From contig CBFGOI010000012.1 in NCBI GenBank assembly GCA_965650335.1, positions 1 through 64,000 on the forward strand: a DNA stretch of 64,000 nt, given 5' to 3'. This document shows positions 50,895-60,841 of this stretch, in pieces (positions within the stretch are counted from its first letter, which is position 1; every line of letters starts with the position of its first letter). Under the pieces are notes generated by a model that worked only from the letters and a program-made list of their open reading frames with translations, was not told where the DNA came from and made no database searches. The translations under genes and the position numbers were made by a program. This DNA comes from Paradesertivirga sp965650335. GTDB lineage: Bacteria; Bacteroidota; Bacteroidia; Sphingobacteriales; Sphingobacteriaceae.

Positions 50895-51770
50895 TTATAA
50901 AACGTTTAACAATTGCTCTTTAACTTTTTCCAATTCCTCTTTCATGCCAACAACCAATTGCTGAATATGCGCATCATTTGCTTTTGATCCGATTGTATTT
51001 ATCTCGCGGCCAATTTCCTGGGAAATGAATCCAAGCTTTTTACCATTGGCATCCGGAGATTTAAGCGTTTCAAGAAAGTAATCACAATGACTTTTAAGCC
51101 TTATCTTTTCTTCGGTAATATCTAACTTATCGATATAAAAAATGAGTTCTTGCTCTAAACGATTCTGATCAACGTTTTCTTTACCTACATGCTCTTCTAA
51201 CATGATGGCCAAGCGCTCTTTGATTAATGGGATACGTTTAGGGGCCTCCACTTCGATTTTTTGCAATGATTCGTAAATGCTTTTAATCCTAAAGATCAGA
51301 TCCTCTTGCAAAACACCACCCTCATCGCTCCTGAATTTCTGGAAATCGCGCATTGCTGCCTGAAAGGTTTTGTGCATTTGAATCCATTCGTCGTCCGAGA
51401 TCGTATCTTCTTCGTATTTTACTACATCCGGAAAATTAAGTGCCATTTGCAATAGATTGCTTCCTGTGTCATTTAATCTATCGGCAACATCCCGAAGTTG
51501 TTTGTAATACGTTTGAAGTAAATCGCTATCTATCGAAGCAGTTTTTTTCTGAACCTCAGTATACTCTACAGTTATAGAAACGTTTACTTTCCCGCGTTCA
51601 ATTTGTTTGCTGCATTCATTTCGAAGAACAAACTCTTTATCGGCGAAGGATTTTGGAAGTTTTAAAGCAAGTTCGAGAAATTTGCTGTTAAGAGACTTTA
51701 TCTCGACGGTATATTTAGCACTGGCGAAATCAGTTACTGCAATACCGTAACCGGTCATTGATTTGAGCAT
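50895..51770 (-). CDS. yicC: YicC/YloC-family endoribonuclease
   Basis: 291 residues from the ATG at 51770 (MLKSMTGYG, the family N-terminus); a TTG two codons earlier is possible. The C-terminal DUF1732 signature is RLKSHCDYFLETL and GKKLGFISQEIGREINTIGSKAND. The family is reported to have endoribonuclease activity and to influence small-RNA decay. It precedes gmk, the usual order. Confidence 0.94.
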   Translation of the reverse strand: MLKSMTGYGIAVTDFASAKYTVEIKSLNSKFLELALKLPKSFADKEFVLRNECSKQIERGKVNVSITVEYTEVQKKTASIDSDLLQTYYKQLRDVADRLNDTGSNLLQMALNFPDVVKYEEDTISDDEWIQMHKTFQAAMRDFQKFRSDEGGVLQEDLIFRIKSIYESLQKIEVEAPKRIPLIKERLAIMLEEHVGKENVDQNRLEQELIFYIDKLDITEEKIRLKSHCDYFLETLKSPDANGKKLGFISQEIGREINTIGSKANDAHIQQLVVGMKEELEKVKEQLLNVL

Positions 51771-51828
51771 TGGCAAAGATATAATTTATTCATTAACCCA
51801 AACCCAACAAAGAAGTTCTGTAATTAGT

Positions 51829-52557
51829 TTAGATATTTAGAGCTTCGCACGCTTTTTCAGCTGCTAGCTTTTCTGCATTCTTTTTATTGTAATCCCGTCC
51901 CGAACCTACAATTTCTCCGTCGACCATCACTTGAATAGTGAATAATTTCGCACTATCTCCGTCAGCATTCGCAATCAACTCAAAAGTGACATCCTTGCCA
52001 TGGCGCTGGCACCATTCAATTAGCTTACTTTTAAAGTTAGTTTCAGTATTTTCGAGAGTGTGAATATCGATATGAGGCTTAATAATATGGTTCAGGAGAA
52101 AATTTTGAGTAAAGTTATATCCTTTATCAAGATAAATAGCTCCGATCAGGGCCTCAAATGCATCTCCCAGCAGTGATCCTTGCTTATTGGGATAATTTAC
52201 GATTCGATTGTCGTATTCAATTAAATCTCCAAGTCCCAGTTTTCTTGCAAGTTGGTTGAGATTTGCTCTGTTGACAATTTTTGAGCGCATTTCTGTAAGA
52301 AAGCCTTCATCTTTGTATGGGTAGCGTTTAAATAATTCCTCGGCTATTACAGAACCTAAAACGGCATCGCCCAAAAACTCAAGGCGCTCATTGCTGTTTT
52401 TTGTGCCGTTTTTTAAAACTATGGCAATAGAACGATGGCGAAAAGCCATCCGATAAAGTTTAACATTTCCAGGAACAAAGCCCAAGAGATTGCTTAATCG
52501 ATTAATATATTCTCGATGAGGAGAAAAATGAAGCTTATAGATTCTCGAAAACAGCAT
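51829..52557 (-). CDS. rnc: Ribonuclease III
   Basis: 242 residues. The catalytic motif NERLEFLGDAVLGSVIAEELF and a second acidic site in GDAFEALIGAIYLDKG, followed by a double-stranded RNA-binding domain (about 170-240, NTETNFKSKLIEWCQRHGKD...KKNAEKLAAEKACEAL). It processes rRNA and structured mRNAs. It follows fabF in the acpP-fabF-rnc order widespread in Bacteroidota. Confidence 0.96.
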   Translation of the reverse strand: MLFSRIYKLHFSPHREYINRLSNLLGFVPGNVKLYRMAFRHRSIAIVLKNGTKNSNERLEFLGDAVLGSVIAEELFKRYPYKDEGFLTEMRSKIVNRANLNQLARKLGLGDLIEYDNRIVNYPNKQGSLLGDAFEALIGAIYLDKGYNFTQNFLLNHIIKPHIDIHTLENTETNFKSKLIEWCQRHGKDVTFELIANADGDSAKLFTIQVMVDGEIVGSGRDYNKKNAEKLAAEKACEALNI

Positions 52558-52634
52558 CTGGTACGTTAATAGGGATTATTAACTTTTAAATATAAAATAG
52601 CAGTGTCTTATATCATTTAACACTGCTATTTATA

Positions 52635-53888
52635 TTATGCTTCAAATTTTTTGAAGATAACTGATGCATTGTGTCCACCAAAGCCGAATGTATTACTTTG
52701 TGCTGCCCGAACAACGCGTTTTTGAGCAACATTAAAAGTTAAGTTCAAACTTTGATCTATTTCAGGATCATCAGTAAAATGATTTATTGTAGGTGGGATA
52801 ATGTCATTTTGAATTGCGAGAATACAAGCAATACTTTCAATTGCGCCTGCAGCACCCAGTAGGTGGCCGGTCATTGATTTAGTAGAACTGATATTCAGCT
52901 TATATGCATTTTCACCAAACAAATCAATAATTGCTCTGGATTCACTAATGTCGCCTAATGGTGTAGAGGTACCATGTACATTAATATAGTCAATATCCGA
53001 GGTAGTCAGACCTGCATCGCGCAAGGCATTAGTCATTACCAAACGAGCACCCAGACCTTCAGGATGCGGAGCTGTAATATGGTTTGCGTCAGCACTCATG
53101 CCTCCGCCGATTAATTCAGCATAAATTTTAGCACCTCTGGCTTTTGCGTGTTCCAGTTCTTCCAAAATAATTGTTCCTGCACCTTCTCCTGCCACAAAGC
53201 CGTCACGGTCTTTGTCAAATGGACGAGAAGCGGTAGCGGGATCATCATTCCGGGTAGAAAGAGCATGCATGGCATTAAAGCCACCCATTCCTGCCTCGTT
53301 GATAATTGCTTCGGAACCACCGGAAATAATTACATTGGCCATACCCAGCCTGATGTAGTTAAATGAATCTATCAATGCGTTTGTGGAAGACGCACAGGCA
53401 GAAACAGTTGAGAAATTCGGCCCTCGCAGACCGTATTTGATAGAAATATGACCCGGAGCAATATCCAGAATCATTTTTGGGATAAAGAAAGGGTTAAAAC
53501 GCGGAGTTCCATCGCCCTTCGCGAAATTTACGACTTCATCCAAAAAGGTTTTCAATCCGCCAATACCCGAACCCCAAATTACCCCGATACGATTGGTGTC
53601 TAACTCGCTGAAATTTAAGCCCGAATCTTTAACAGCTTCATCTGTAGCTGCAAGTGCGTAGTGCACAAAGGGATCTAATTTTCTGGCCTCCTTCCGATCT
53701 AAAAAATCTTCGGGATTAAAGTTCTTAACCTCACATGCAAACTTAGTTTTGAAGTTTGTAGTATCGTATTTAGTAATTGGAGCGGCTCCGCTTACTCCAT
53801 TGATCAATCCGTTCCAATATTCTGAAACCGTATTTCCTATGGGAGTAAGCGCACCTAACCCTGTAACTACAACTCTTTTTAGCTCCAT
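52635..53888 (-). CDS. fabF: 3-oxoacyl-ACP synthase II
   Basis: 417 residues. The catalytic triad is Cys in VSACASSTNALID, His in INVHGTSTPLGD and His in STKSMTGHLLGAAGA. It elongates fatty acyl chains in type II synthesis. It starts 20 bases after acpP, with which it is certainly cotranscribed. Confidence 0.97.
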   Translation of the reverse strand: MELKRVVVTGLGALTPIGNTVSEYWNGLINGVSGAAPITKYDTTNFKTKFACEVKNFNPEDFLDRKEARKLDPFVHYALAATDEAVKDSGLNFSELDTNRIGVIWGSGIGGLKTFLDEVVNFAKGDGTPRFNPFFIPKMILDIAPGHISIKYGLRGPNFSTVSACASSTNALIDSFNYIRLGMANVIISGGSEAIINEAGMGGFNAMHALSTRNDDPATASRPFDKDRDGFVAGEGAGTIILEELEHAKARGAKIYAELIGGGMSADANHITAPHPEGLGARLVMTNALRDAGLTTSDIDYINVHGTSTPLGDISESRAIIDLFGENAYKLNISSTKSMTGHLLGAAGAIESIACILAIQNDIIPPTINHFTDDPEIDQSLNLTFNVAQKRVVRAAQSNTFGFGGHNASVIFKKFEA

Positions 53889-53908
53889 TTATACTGAGGC
53901 AGCGAAAT

Positions 53909-54145
53909 TTACTTTACGTTTTTTTCTAAGTATGCGATAGCCTGACCTACTGTTCCAATAGTTTCAGCCTGGTCATCAGGAATAGCAACGTTGAATTCTT
54001 TTTCGAATTCCATGATCAATTCCACGGTGTCTAAAGAGTCAGCACCAAGATCGTTTGTAAAAGATGCTTCAGGCGTTACTTCACTTTCATCCACACCTAA
54101 TTTTTCTACGATAATTGCTTTTACTCTTGAAGCGATATCAGACAT
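53909..54145 (-). CDS. acpP: Acyl carrier protein
   Basis: 78 residues. Ser in LGADSLDTVELIMEFE carries the phosphopantetheine arm; the sequence is acidic and helical as usual. It is first in the acpP-fabF-rnc group and divergent from the IPExxxVDY gene. Confidence 0.97.
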   Translation of the reverse strand: MSDIASRVKAIIVEKLGVDESEVTPEASFTNDLGADSLDTVELIMEFEKEFNVAIPDDQAETIGTVGQAIAYLEKNVK

Positions 54146-54293
54146 AGTTTTTATATTTTAATGGTTAAATAATTCTGTGCAAAGAAAAATAAATTCTAAT
54201 TAATATCAAACCTTTTTGTTTTTGCTTAAAAATTGGCCTGACAACTCTAATTTGAAGGATTCTTAGTATTTTCGATTTTTTTAAAATTTAAAA

Positions 54294-54707
54294 TTGAATC
54301 GACTTACACTAAAATACGAACTAGACCTTGATTTTGTTTTAGTAGCTATCACTTCCCAGTTGAAAGATTATGTGCTATGTTTTAAACTTAACAAGCAACT
54401 CAACATAAATTTCTACAAGATAGAAGAACTTATTATTGAAAACAATTCCGGCGAAGTATTTTTTTCGAGATATCATTATCAAATTCCTGAAACCGAAACC
54501 GATTTTTACTTGCTGGCAAACAAAGGAGATCAGGGATATTTAATCTCGGAAATGAAAACGGTTGATTATTTTATAATTATACGCAATTATATAAGCCAGG
54601 ATGATACTGAGCAGCTAATTGAGGGTATAAATAAGCTCCCGGAAGTACTTGTTTCAATAGAAGTTGATCCAAAAAGGTTGAAATCTAAAGAAAATCTGAT
54701 ATTTTAG
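54294..54707 (+). CDS. IPExxxVDY-family protein
   Basis: 137 residues from TTG at 54294; no ATG or GTG is available before the conserved part. The family name motif appears in split form (YQIPETETDFYLLANKG, then KTVDYFIIIRNY). A Bacteroidota-specific protein of unknown function, found next to pyk and acpP in many genomes, as here. Confidence 0.82.
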   Translation: MNRLTLKYELDLDFVLVAITSQLKDYVLCFKLNKQLNINFYKIEELIIENNSGEVFFSRYHYQIPETETDFYLLANKGDQGYLISEMKTVDYFIIIRNYISQDDTEQLIEGINKLPEVLVSIEVDPKRLKSKENLIF

Positions 54708-54760
54708 CGCAAAAATTAATTAGTGTATTAAATACACACTCTAAAAATAACCCGATAACG

Positions 54761-56191
54761 ATGAAACAGGTACATAAAAGGACCAAAATTGTTGCCACGC
54801 TTGGCCCGGCATCATCTAACAAAGAAGTTTTGCTTAGTATGATCAAAGCCGGAGTAGATGTTTGCCGATTGAATTTTTCTCATGGTAACCAGGCAGATCA
54901 CCAGGCGACTATTGATACAATTCGCGAAATAAATAAACAATATAAAACACATATTGGGATTCTGGCAGATTTACAAGGCCCTAAAATCCGTATCGGAATG
55001 GTGCAGGATGGCGGAATTCACCTTATCAATGGAAGTAAAATTGAGATCACTACTAAAGAGCTTTTAGGAAACGATAAACAAATTTATATTACTTATCAAA
55101 GTTTCCCGAGAGACGTAAGAGCTGGAGAAATTATCTTGTTGGATGATGGAAAAATCCAGATGCGTGTGGTTGATACCAACAATAAAGATACCGTTACCTG
55201 CGAAGTTGTTCACGGAGGAATTTTGACATCCCGTAAAGGCGTAAACCTTCCGAATACAAAAATTTCTATTCCTAGCTTAACTGAAGAAGATTTAAGTAAC
55301 CTCGAGTTTGCTTTAGAAAATGACGTTGAGTGGATCGGCCTATCTTTTGTTCGTACTGCAGACGATATCATCGAGCTGAAAAGAATTATCACCCGCAGCG
55401 GAAAATCAGCACGCGTTATTGCTAAAGTTGAGAAGCCTGAAGCAATTGATAATATTGATGCTATTATCGCTGTAACAGACGGAGTGATGGTTGCCCGTGG
55501 AGATCTGGGTGTTGAAATGCCAATGGAACAGGTTCCGGTATTGCAAAAAATGATCGCACGTAAATGTCGCGAAGCTTCTAAGCCTGTAATCGTTGCAACT
55601 CAAATGCTTGAAAGTATGATTACAACACCTCGCCCGACACGTGCAGAAGTGAATGACGTTGCAAACTCCGTATTGGATGGCGCGGATGCGGTGATGCTAA
55701 GCGGCGAGACCTCTGTCGGAGAGTTTCCTGTTATCGTAATTGAAACCATGAGTAAGATCATCAAGAATATTGAAGACTTCGCTTATCCGTACCAAACCCC
55801 TAAAAAGCTGAATCCTGATTCGCCTACTTATATCGCTGATGCTGTTTGCGGATCAGCGGTTTATTTAGCTGAGAAGACTAATGCGGTTGGTTTAGTGTCA
55901 ATGACCTCGTCTGGCTACACAGCATTCGAAATATCCAGTCACAGGCCAAAAGCAGAAACATTTATCTTTACAAGTAACCGTACTTTGTTAAATACGCTTA
56001 GCTTGCTTTGGGGTGTAACCGGTTTTTACTACGACAAGTTTGAAACTACCGATAAGTCTATCAGCGATGTAAATCGTATTCTGAAAGATGAAAGAATGGT
56101 TACAACAGGACAAATTGTAATTAATACCGCAGCAATGCCGATTGAGAAAAAAGGCAAGACAAATATGATTAAAGTTACTGTGGTAGAGTAA
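54761..56191 (+). CDS. pyk: Pyruvate kinase
   Basis: 476 residues. RTKIVATLGPASSNKEVL, CRLNFSHGN, LADLQGPKIRIG, the catalytic RVIAKVEKPEAIDNIDAII and GDLGVEMPMEQVPVLQK, and ATQMLESMI are all present. It makes pyruvate and ATP in the last step of glycolysis. The C-terminal domain is standard. Followed by a strong terminator. Confidence 0.97.
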   Translation: MKQVHKRTKIVATLGPASSNKEVLLSMIKAGVDVCRLNFSHGNQADHQATIDTIREINKQYKTHIGILADLQGPKIRIGMVQDGGIHLINGSKIEITTKELLGNDKQIYITYQSFPRDVRAGEIILLDDGKIQMRVVDTNNKDTVTCEVVHGGILTSRKGVNLPNTKISIPSLTEEDLSNLEFALENDVEWIGLSFVRTADDIIELKRIITRSGKSARVIAKVEKPEAIDNIDAIIAVTDGVMVARGDLGVEMPMEQVPVLQKMIARKCREASKPVIVATQMLESMITTPRPTRAEVNDVANSVLDGADAVMLSGETSVGEFPVIVIETMSKIIKNIEDFAYPYQTPKKLNPDSPTYIADAVCGSAVYLAEKTNAVGLVSMTSSGYTAFEISSHRPKAETFIFTSNRTLLNTLSLLWGVTGFYYDKFETTDKSISDVNRILKDERMVTTGQIVINTAAMPIEKKGKTNMIKVTVVE

Positions 56192-56215
56192 GAGTTATTT
56201 TACTTTATAAAATTG

Positions 56216-56242
56216 AAAGCCGGATCTTTTCCGGCTTTTTTT
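56216..56242 (+). terminator. Rho-independent terminator of pyk
   Basis: A 9-bp stem (AAAGCCGGA with TCCGGCTTT) and a 5-base loop are followed by a run of seven T. Confidence 0.9.
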
Positions 56243-56462
56243 ATTTATGGATTTTAATCACTCCTATTCATTAGGGTTCGTTCGTATCCTGCTAAGGTTG
56301 TTAGAGGACAGGTTTGAAGGGTAGATTTCCTCTGAAAAATCACTCCAGCCGAGGAAAGTCATCATACCTTAAAGTTTTCTTCCAAAAGAAATTTATCGCC
56401 CGAAAAATCGTTAAAATTTTAAGTTTTCCACATAATAAATACTTAGTAATCATTCATTTACT

Positions 56463-56479
56463 TGTGATATTTTATCACA
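56463..56479. promoter_or_regulatory. Palindrome upstream of nrdJ, possible CRP/FNR-type site
   Basis: TGTGATA-TTT-TATCACA, a perfect 17-base dyad, lies about 60-75 bases before the nrdJ -7 box. It resembles TGTGA-N6-TCACA sites of CRP/FNR proteins with one extra central base. The rest of the 370-base gap after pyk shows no gene; the ORF at 56314-56541 has no family features. Confidence 0.4.
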
Positions 56480-56538
56480 GGTGCAGGTCCGCCAACAGAC
56501 TGTGGAAAAGTCAAATTCAGTTGAGTATTAGATATAGA

Positions 56539-56546
56539 TAAATTTG
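56539..56546 (+). promoter_or_regulatory. -7 box (TAAATTTG) of nrdJ
   Basis: A perfect TAnnTTTG match that covers the TTG at 56544, arguing that this TTG is not the start codon and that translation begins at the ATG at 56613. Confidence 0.5.
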
Positions 56547-56612
56547 ATAAAAACTCCTTATAGTTTTTTTGACGAGGAAATAGTTCAATACCAACAATAT
56601 AATTTTACAGAG

Positions 56613-59600
56613 ATGGGTAAAAACAATGCAACTAAAAAAGGAACTGGCAAAGGCTTACAGTTTCAGCGCTACTTCAGCAAGGAAGGCGTAGATGTTTACG
56701 ATTTGTTTCAATATGAGAAACGTTCATCCGTAATCAGAAATCCTGCAGGTGATGCAGTGTTTGAAATGAACGATGTTGAAGTACCCGGAACATGGAGCCA
56801 GGTTGCAACCGATATTCTTGCCCAGAAATATTTCCGTAAAGCGGGTGTTCCTCAGCCTGATGGAAGTACTGGTTCTGAAAAAAGCGTTAAGCAAGTTGCC
56901 CATCGTATGGCCCATTGCTGGAAAAGCTGGGGCGAGCGTTACGGATACTTTGCTTCTGAAAAAGATGCAGGTATCTTTTACGACGAGTTAGTTTATACGA
57001 TTGTTGGTCAGTTGGCTGCGCCAAATTCTCCTCAGTGGTTCAATACAGGACTGCATAGTTCTTACGGGATTACAGGAAAGCCTCAGGGGCATTATTTTGT
57101 TGATCCTGATACGGAGGTGTTGAGTAAGTCTACTTCGGCTTACGAGCGTCCTCAGCCTCACGCTTGTTTTATCCTGTCTGTAAATGATGATTTAGTAAAC
57201 GAAGGTGGAATCATGGATCTTTGGGTTCGTGAAGCACGTATCTTCAAATATGGTTCAGGTGTAGGAACCAACTTTTCGGCAATTCGCGGAGAAAACGAAA
57301 AATTATCAGGTGGAGGCTATTCATCAGGACTAATGTCTTTCCTGAAGATTGGCGACCGTGCAGCCGGAGCAATTAAATCTGGCGGTACAACTCGGCGTGC
57401 CGCTAAAATGGTTTGTTTGGATTTAGAGCACCCTGAAATTGAAGGTTTTGTTAACTGGAAAGTTGAGGAAGAGCGTAAAGTTGCTGCCTTAATTGCTGCT
57501 GGTTATTCTTCAGATTACGAAGGTGAGGCTTACCGCACCGTAGCCGGACAAAATTCTAATAACTCTGTTCGTATACCGAACACATTCTTTAAAGCTTTAG
57601 AAAGTGGAAATAACTGGGATCTGATTGGCCGTACAAACGGAAAAGTTGTTAAATCAATTTCTTCTGAGAAATTATGGCAGGATATTGCATTTGCTGCCTG
57701 GGCTTGTGCCGATCCTGGTGTTCAATACGATACTACAATCAACGAATGGCATACTTGTCCTGAAGGTGGACGAATCAATGCTTCAAATCCATGTTCAGAG
57801 TACATGTTCTTAGACAATACAGCATGTAATCTTGCGTCAATAAATCTTGCACATTTCTTTAATCCTGATACTCTGGTATTTGATGTTAAAGGCTTTGAGC
57901 ATGCGTGTCGTGTTTGGACTGTAGTTCTTGAGATTTCTGTTTTAATGGCACAGTTCCCGTCCAAGGAAGTTGCTCAGTTATCTTATGATTACCGCACACT
58001 AGGTTTAGGATTTGCTAACCTTGGCTCAATGCTAATGGTTGCAGGTATTCCTTACGATAGCGAAAAAGCCCGCGCAATCGGTGGTTCTATCTCAGCTATC
58101 ATGACCGGTACCGCCTACGCTACTTCAGCAGAAATGGCTAAAGAACTTGGTACGTTCAAACGTTACGAAGAGAATAAAAAACATATGCTTCGCGTAATGC
58201 GAAATCACCGTTATGCTGCATATAATGCAACGGATGCATACGAAGGATTGGAAATTGCGCCTCCGGGAATCGATCAGAAATATTGTCCTGATTATTTACT
58301 TGCTGCGGCATGTAACTCATGGGATAAAGCAGTAGAATTAGGAGAAAAATACGGATACCGCAATGCTCAAACTACTGTAATTGCTCCAACCGGAACAATT
58401 GGTCTGGTTATGGATTGCGACACTACCGGTATTGAGCCTGACTTTGCTTTAGTTAAATTCAAAAAACTTTCAGGTGGTGGTTATTTTAAAATTATTAACC
58501 AGGGTGTTCCATCCGCTTTGCGTAACCAAGGATATAAAGAGCACGAGATTGAAGCAATCGTAAATTATGCTAAAGGTGCTGCGACTTTAAAAGGTGCGCC
58601 TCATATCAATTTCGACAGCCTTGCTGCCAAAGGGTTCACTCAGGATGAGTTAGAAAAAATCGATAAGTCTCTCCTTGCAGCTTTTGAAATTGGTTTTGTA
58701 TTTAACCAATGGTCCTTAGGCGAAGATTGTTTAAAACGTTTGGGCTTTAAACCTGAGCAATACAACTCTGCAGATTTCAATATGCTGCGTGCATTGGGCT
58801 TTAACCGCCAGCAAATTGCTGAGGCGAACGAGTTTATCTGCGGAACGATGACTATTGAAGGCGCTCCATATTTAAAGGAAGAGCATTATCCAATTTTTGA
58901 CTGCGCAAATAAGTGTGGATCTAAAGGACAGCGTTATATTCATGCAACCGGCCACATAAAAATGATGGCTGCTGCACAACCTTTCTTATCAGGTGCGATC
59001 TCGAAAACTATCAATCTTCCAAACGAAGCTACAGTTGAAGAAATTAAGGATTGCTACGCATTGTCATGGAAGTTGGGGTTAAAAGCAAATGCGCTTTATC
59101 GTGATGGTTGTAAATTATCTCAGCCTCTTTCAACTAAATCTTCGGATTCTAAAGAAGATAAATTAGATTCAGTTGAAGAAGTTTTGGGTGAAGCGGCTAA
59201 CGTTAAATTAAGTGATTTAACTGCAGATCAGGTTCTGGAAGCTGCCCGTGCAATATTAGAAAAATCAACAGACACAAAGTTCAAACGCCAGTTATCATCA
59301 GTAGTTGAACGTAAAAACTTACCATCGAAGCGTGGTGGTTTCACACAAAAGGCTGCTGTGGGCGGACAAACAGTATTCGTTCGTACCGGAGAGTATGAAG
59401 ACGGGACCTTGGGAGAGATATTCGTGGATATGCACAAAGAAGGTGCTACCTTTCGTTCACTAATGAACTGTTTTGCTATCGCGATTTCTGTAGGCTTACA
59501 GTACGGTGTACCTCTTGAAGAGTTTGTTGACAAATTTACGTTCACTCGTTTTGAACCATCTGGAATGGTTGCAGGGCATGATAACATCAAGAGCGCAACA

Positions 59601-59918
59601 TCCATCATTGATTACATTTTCAGATTGTTAGGTTATGAGTATTTAAACCGCACAGATTTAGTACATGTAATTACCGAGCAAAACGCAGTGTTGGGAAATC
59701 CTCAAATGGAAGATACTGATAAAAATACTCAGGAAAACAGCTTTTCTGATGTTAAATCGGATAAAACATCTGCTGATAGAGTTTTAAAACCAGTGTTAGA
59801 TATATCTGGAGGTGGTCAATCTGATGCTCCGGCATGCGGGAACTGCGGACATATCATGGTTCGCTCAGGAACTTGTTATAAATGTCTGAACTGCGGTACG
59901 CAGGGAGGATGTTCCTAG
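56613..59918 (+). CDS. nrdJ: B12-dependent (class II) ribonucleotide reductase
   Basis: 1101 residues from the ATG at 56613. The active site NPCSE (392-396) provides the radical Cys and the Asn/Glu pair. Other segments: HACFILSVNDDLV, KYGSGVGTNFSAIRG, GTIGLVMDCDTTGIEPDFAL. A TSCPD domain near 900-1010 and a Cys-rich C-terminus (CGNCGHIMVRSGTCYKCLNCGTQGGCS) used for redox transfer or zinc follow. It needs adenosylcobalamin and works with or without oxygen. A cobalamin riboswitch was not found upstream. Confidence 0.96.
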   Translation: MGKNNATKKGTGKGLQFQRYFSKEGVDVYDLFQYEKRSSVIRNPAGDAVFEMNDVEVPGTWSQVATDILAQKYFRKAGVPQPDGSTGSEKSVKQVAHRMAHCWKSWGERYGYFASEKDAGIFYDELVYTIVGQLAAPNSPQWFNTGLHSSYGITGKPQGHYFVDPDTEVLSKSTSAYERPQPHACFILSVNDDLVNEGGIMDLWVREARIFKYGSGVGTNFSAIRGENEKLSGGGYSSGLMSFLKIGDRAAGAIKSGGTTRRAAKMVCLDLEHPEIEGFVNWKVEEERKVAALIAAGYSSDYEGEAYRTVAGQNSNNSVRIPNTFFKALESGNNWDLIGRTNGKVVKSISSEKLWQDIAFAAWACADPGVQYDTTINEWHTCPEGGRINASNPCSEYMFLDNTACNLASINLAHFFNPDTLVFDVKGFEHACRVWTVVLEISVLMAQFPSKEVAQLSYDYRTLGLGFANLGSMLMVAGIPYDSEKARAIGGSISAIMTGTAYATSAEMAKELGTFKRYEENKKHMLRVMRNHRYAAYNATDAYEGLEIAPPGIDQKYCPDYLLAAACNSWDKAVELGEKYGYRNAQTTVIAPTGTIGLVMDCDTTGIEPDFALVKFKKLSGGGYFKIINQGVPSALRNQGYKEHEIEAIVNYAKGAATLKGAPHINFDSLAAKGFTQDELEKIDKSLLAAFEIGFVFNQWSLGEDCLKRLGFKPEQYNSADFNMLRALGFNRQQIAEANEFICGTMTIEGAPYLKEEHYPIFDCANKCGSKGQRYIHATGHIKMMAAAQPFLSGAISKTINLPNEATVEEIKDCYALSWKLGLKANALYRDGCKLSQPLSTKSSDSKEDKLDSVEEVLGEAANVKLSDLTADQVLEAARAILEKSTDTKFKRQLSSVVERKNLPSKRGGFTQKAAVGGQTVFVRTGEYEDGTLGEIFVDMHKEGATFRSLMNCFAIAISVGLQYGVPLEEFVDKFTFTRFEPSGMVAGHDNIKSATSIIDYIFRLLGYEYLNRTDLVHVITEQNAVLGNPQMEDTDKNTQENSFSDVKSDKTSADRVLKPVLDISGGGQSDAPACGNCGHIMVRSGTCYKCLNCGTQGGCS

Positions 59919-59937
59919 TAGAAAGGATTAAAATAAT

Positions 59938-59967
59938 AAAAGCCCTACCGGAAATGGTGGGGCTTTT
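59938..59967 (+). terminator. Terminator of nrdJ
   Basis: A 12-bp stem (AAAAGCCC... with ...GGGCTTTT, one G-T pair) and a 6-base loop; the 3' arm ends in TTTT. Confidence 0.8.
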
Positions 59968-60013
59968 ACATTAGGCATCTTTTTGATGCAAAGGTATTTT
60001 AAAATAGGTTCTT

Positions 60014-60313
60014 TTATTTATTCGTAACGCTATCAATTGCCTCCTGTTCTTTTAATCCTTCAATATCATTTTTCTTTTCGAAGTTGTCTTTCACTTCCGC
60101 GAAGCTATCGAGTATCTGAGTAATGTTATCAATTATTTGAGCCGCACTGGTATGAATATCCGGTAAGGTGGTTTCTAACTTCTTGTTGTTCAGCTCCATG
60201 TTATCGACCTCTATTTTACCAATTTTTTGCAAAACTGCGGTTTGGCTGTTTTTAAGATCTACCAGTTCCCTGGATATTTTTTCCATTAGTTCGAATTTTG
60301 CAAGTGTGTTCAT
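60014..60313 (-). CDS. Small coiled-coil hypothetical protein
   Basis: 99 residues, mostly helical with heptads (LMEKISRELVDLKNSQTAVLQKIGKIEVDNMELNNKKLE). No signal peptide, membrane helix or named family. Single gene between nrdJ and the Thr-rich lipoprotein gene. Confidence 0.6.
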   Translation of the reverse strand: MNTLAKFELMEKISRELVDLKNSQTAVLQKIGKIEVDNMELNNKKLETTLPDIHTSAAQIIDNITQILDSFAEVKDNFEKKNDIEGLKEQEAIDSVTNK

Positions 60314-60530
60314 AACTTATCATTTGTTTAGTTTAACAAGACAATTACCCTGCCACAAACATTCCGAAAAAGCCGGAGCCATTGGATATCGACATATTTT
60401 CTTAGGGAAAATTATTTAAAATCAGCCTCACGGCTGCAAGCTTCAAAGTGTGTTTTAATATTTATAAATATTAAAATCTTTGCTTAACCGGTATTGTTAT
60501 GGTTTCAATAGTTTACCTCAATATAGAGTT

Positions 60531-60755
60531 ATGAAAAGCAAAATCTTAATGTTAACACTCGCCACGGGGATTGTGGCGGCAAGCTGCTCGTCGAGTAAGC
60601 AAACATCTACCGGATCGGATACTGCTACAACTGGTGTAACCGATACAAGCACTGTGGGTACTAGAAACATGGATACAATGAGAGCCCCAAAAAGTGATAC
60701 CATGCGCACTGATACCGCAGGTCGTAGTGGAACTACAACTCCACCTAGACCCTAA
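60531..60755 (+). CDS. Small Thr-rich lipoprotein
   Basis: 74 residues from the ATG at 60531; an in-frame start at 60480 would add residues before the signal peptide. The signal ends in a lipobox (IVAASC) and the rest is Ser/Thr/Asp/Arg repeats (DTMRAPKSDTMRTDTAG). A common kind of surface or periplasmic lipoprotein in this group; no function known. A strong terminator follows at once. Confidence 0.7.
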   Translation: MKSKILMLTLATGIVAASCSSSKQTSTGSDTATTGVTDTSTVGTRNMDTMRAPKSDTMRTDTAGRSGTTTPPRP

Positions 60756-60757
60756 AA

Positions 60758-60793
60758 ACAAAGCGGCTATTTTCGGTAGCCGCTTTGTTTTTT
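60758..60793 (+). terminator. Rho-independent terminator
   Basis: A perfect 12-bp stem (ACAAAGCGGCTA with TAGCCGCTTTGT) and a 7-base loop, then six T. Confidence 0.9.
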
Positions 60794-60841
60794 GTAAGTG
60801 GCATAAAAAAACCGCCTCGAGTGAGCCGGTTATATCGTTAT

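Noticed and set aside
56243..56612. Possible cobalamin riboswitch or small gene upstream of nrdJ
   Set aside because: None of the conserved B12-box words are present, and the ORF at 56314-56541 is basic, low in recognisable structure and overlaps the promoter region.
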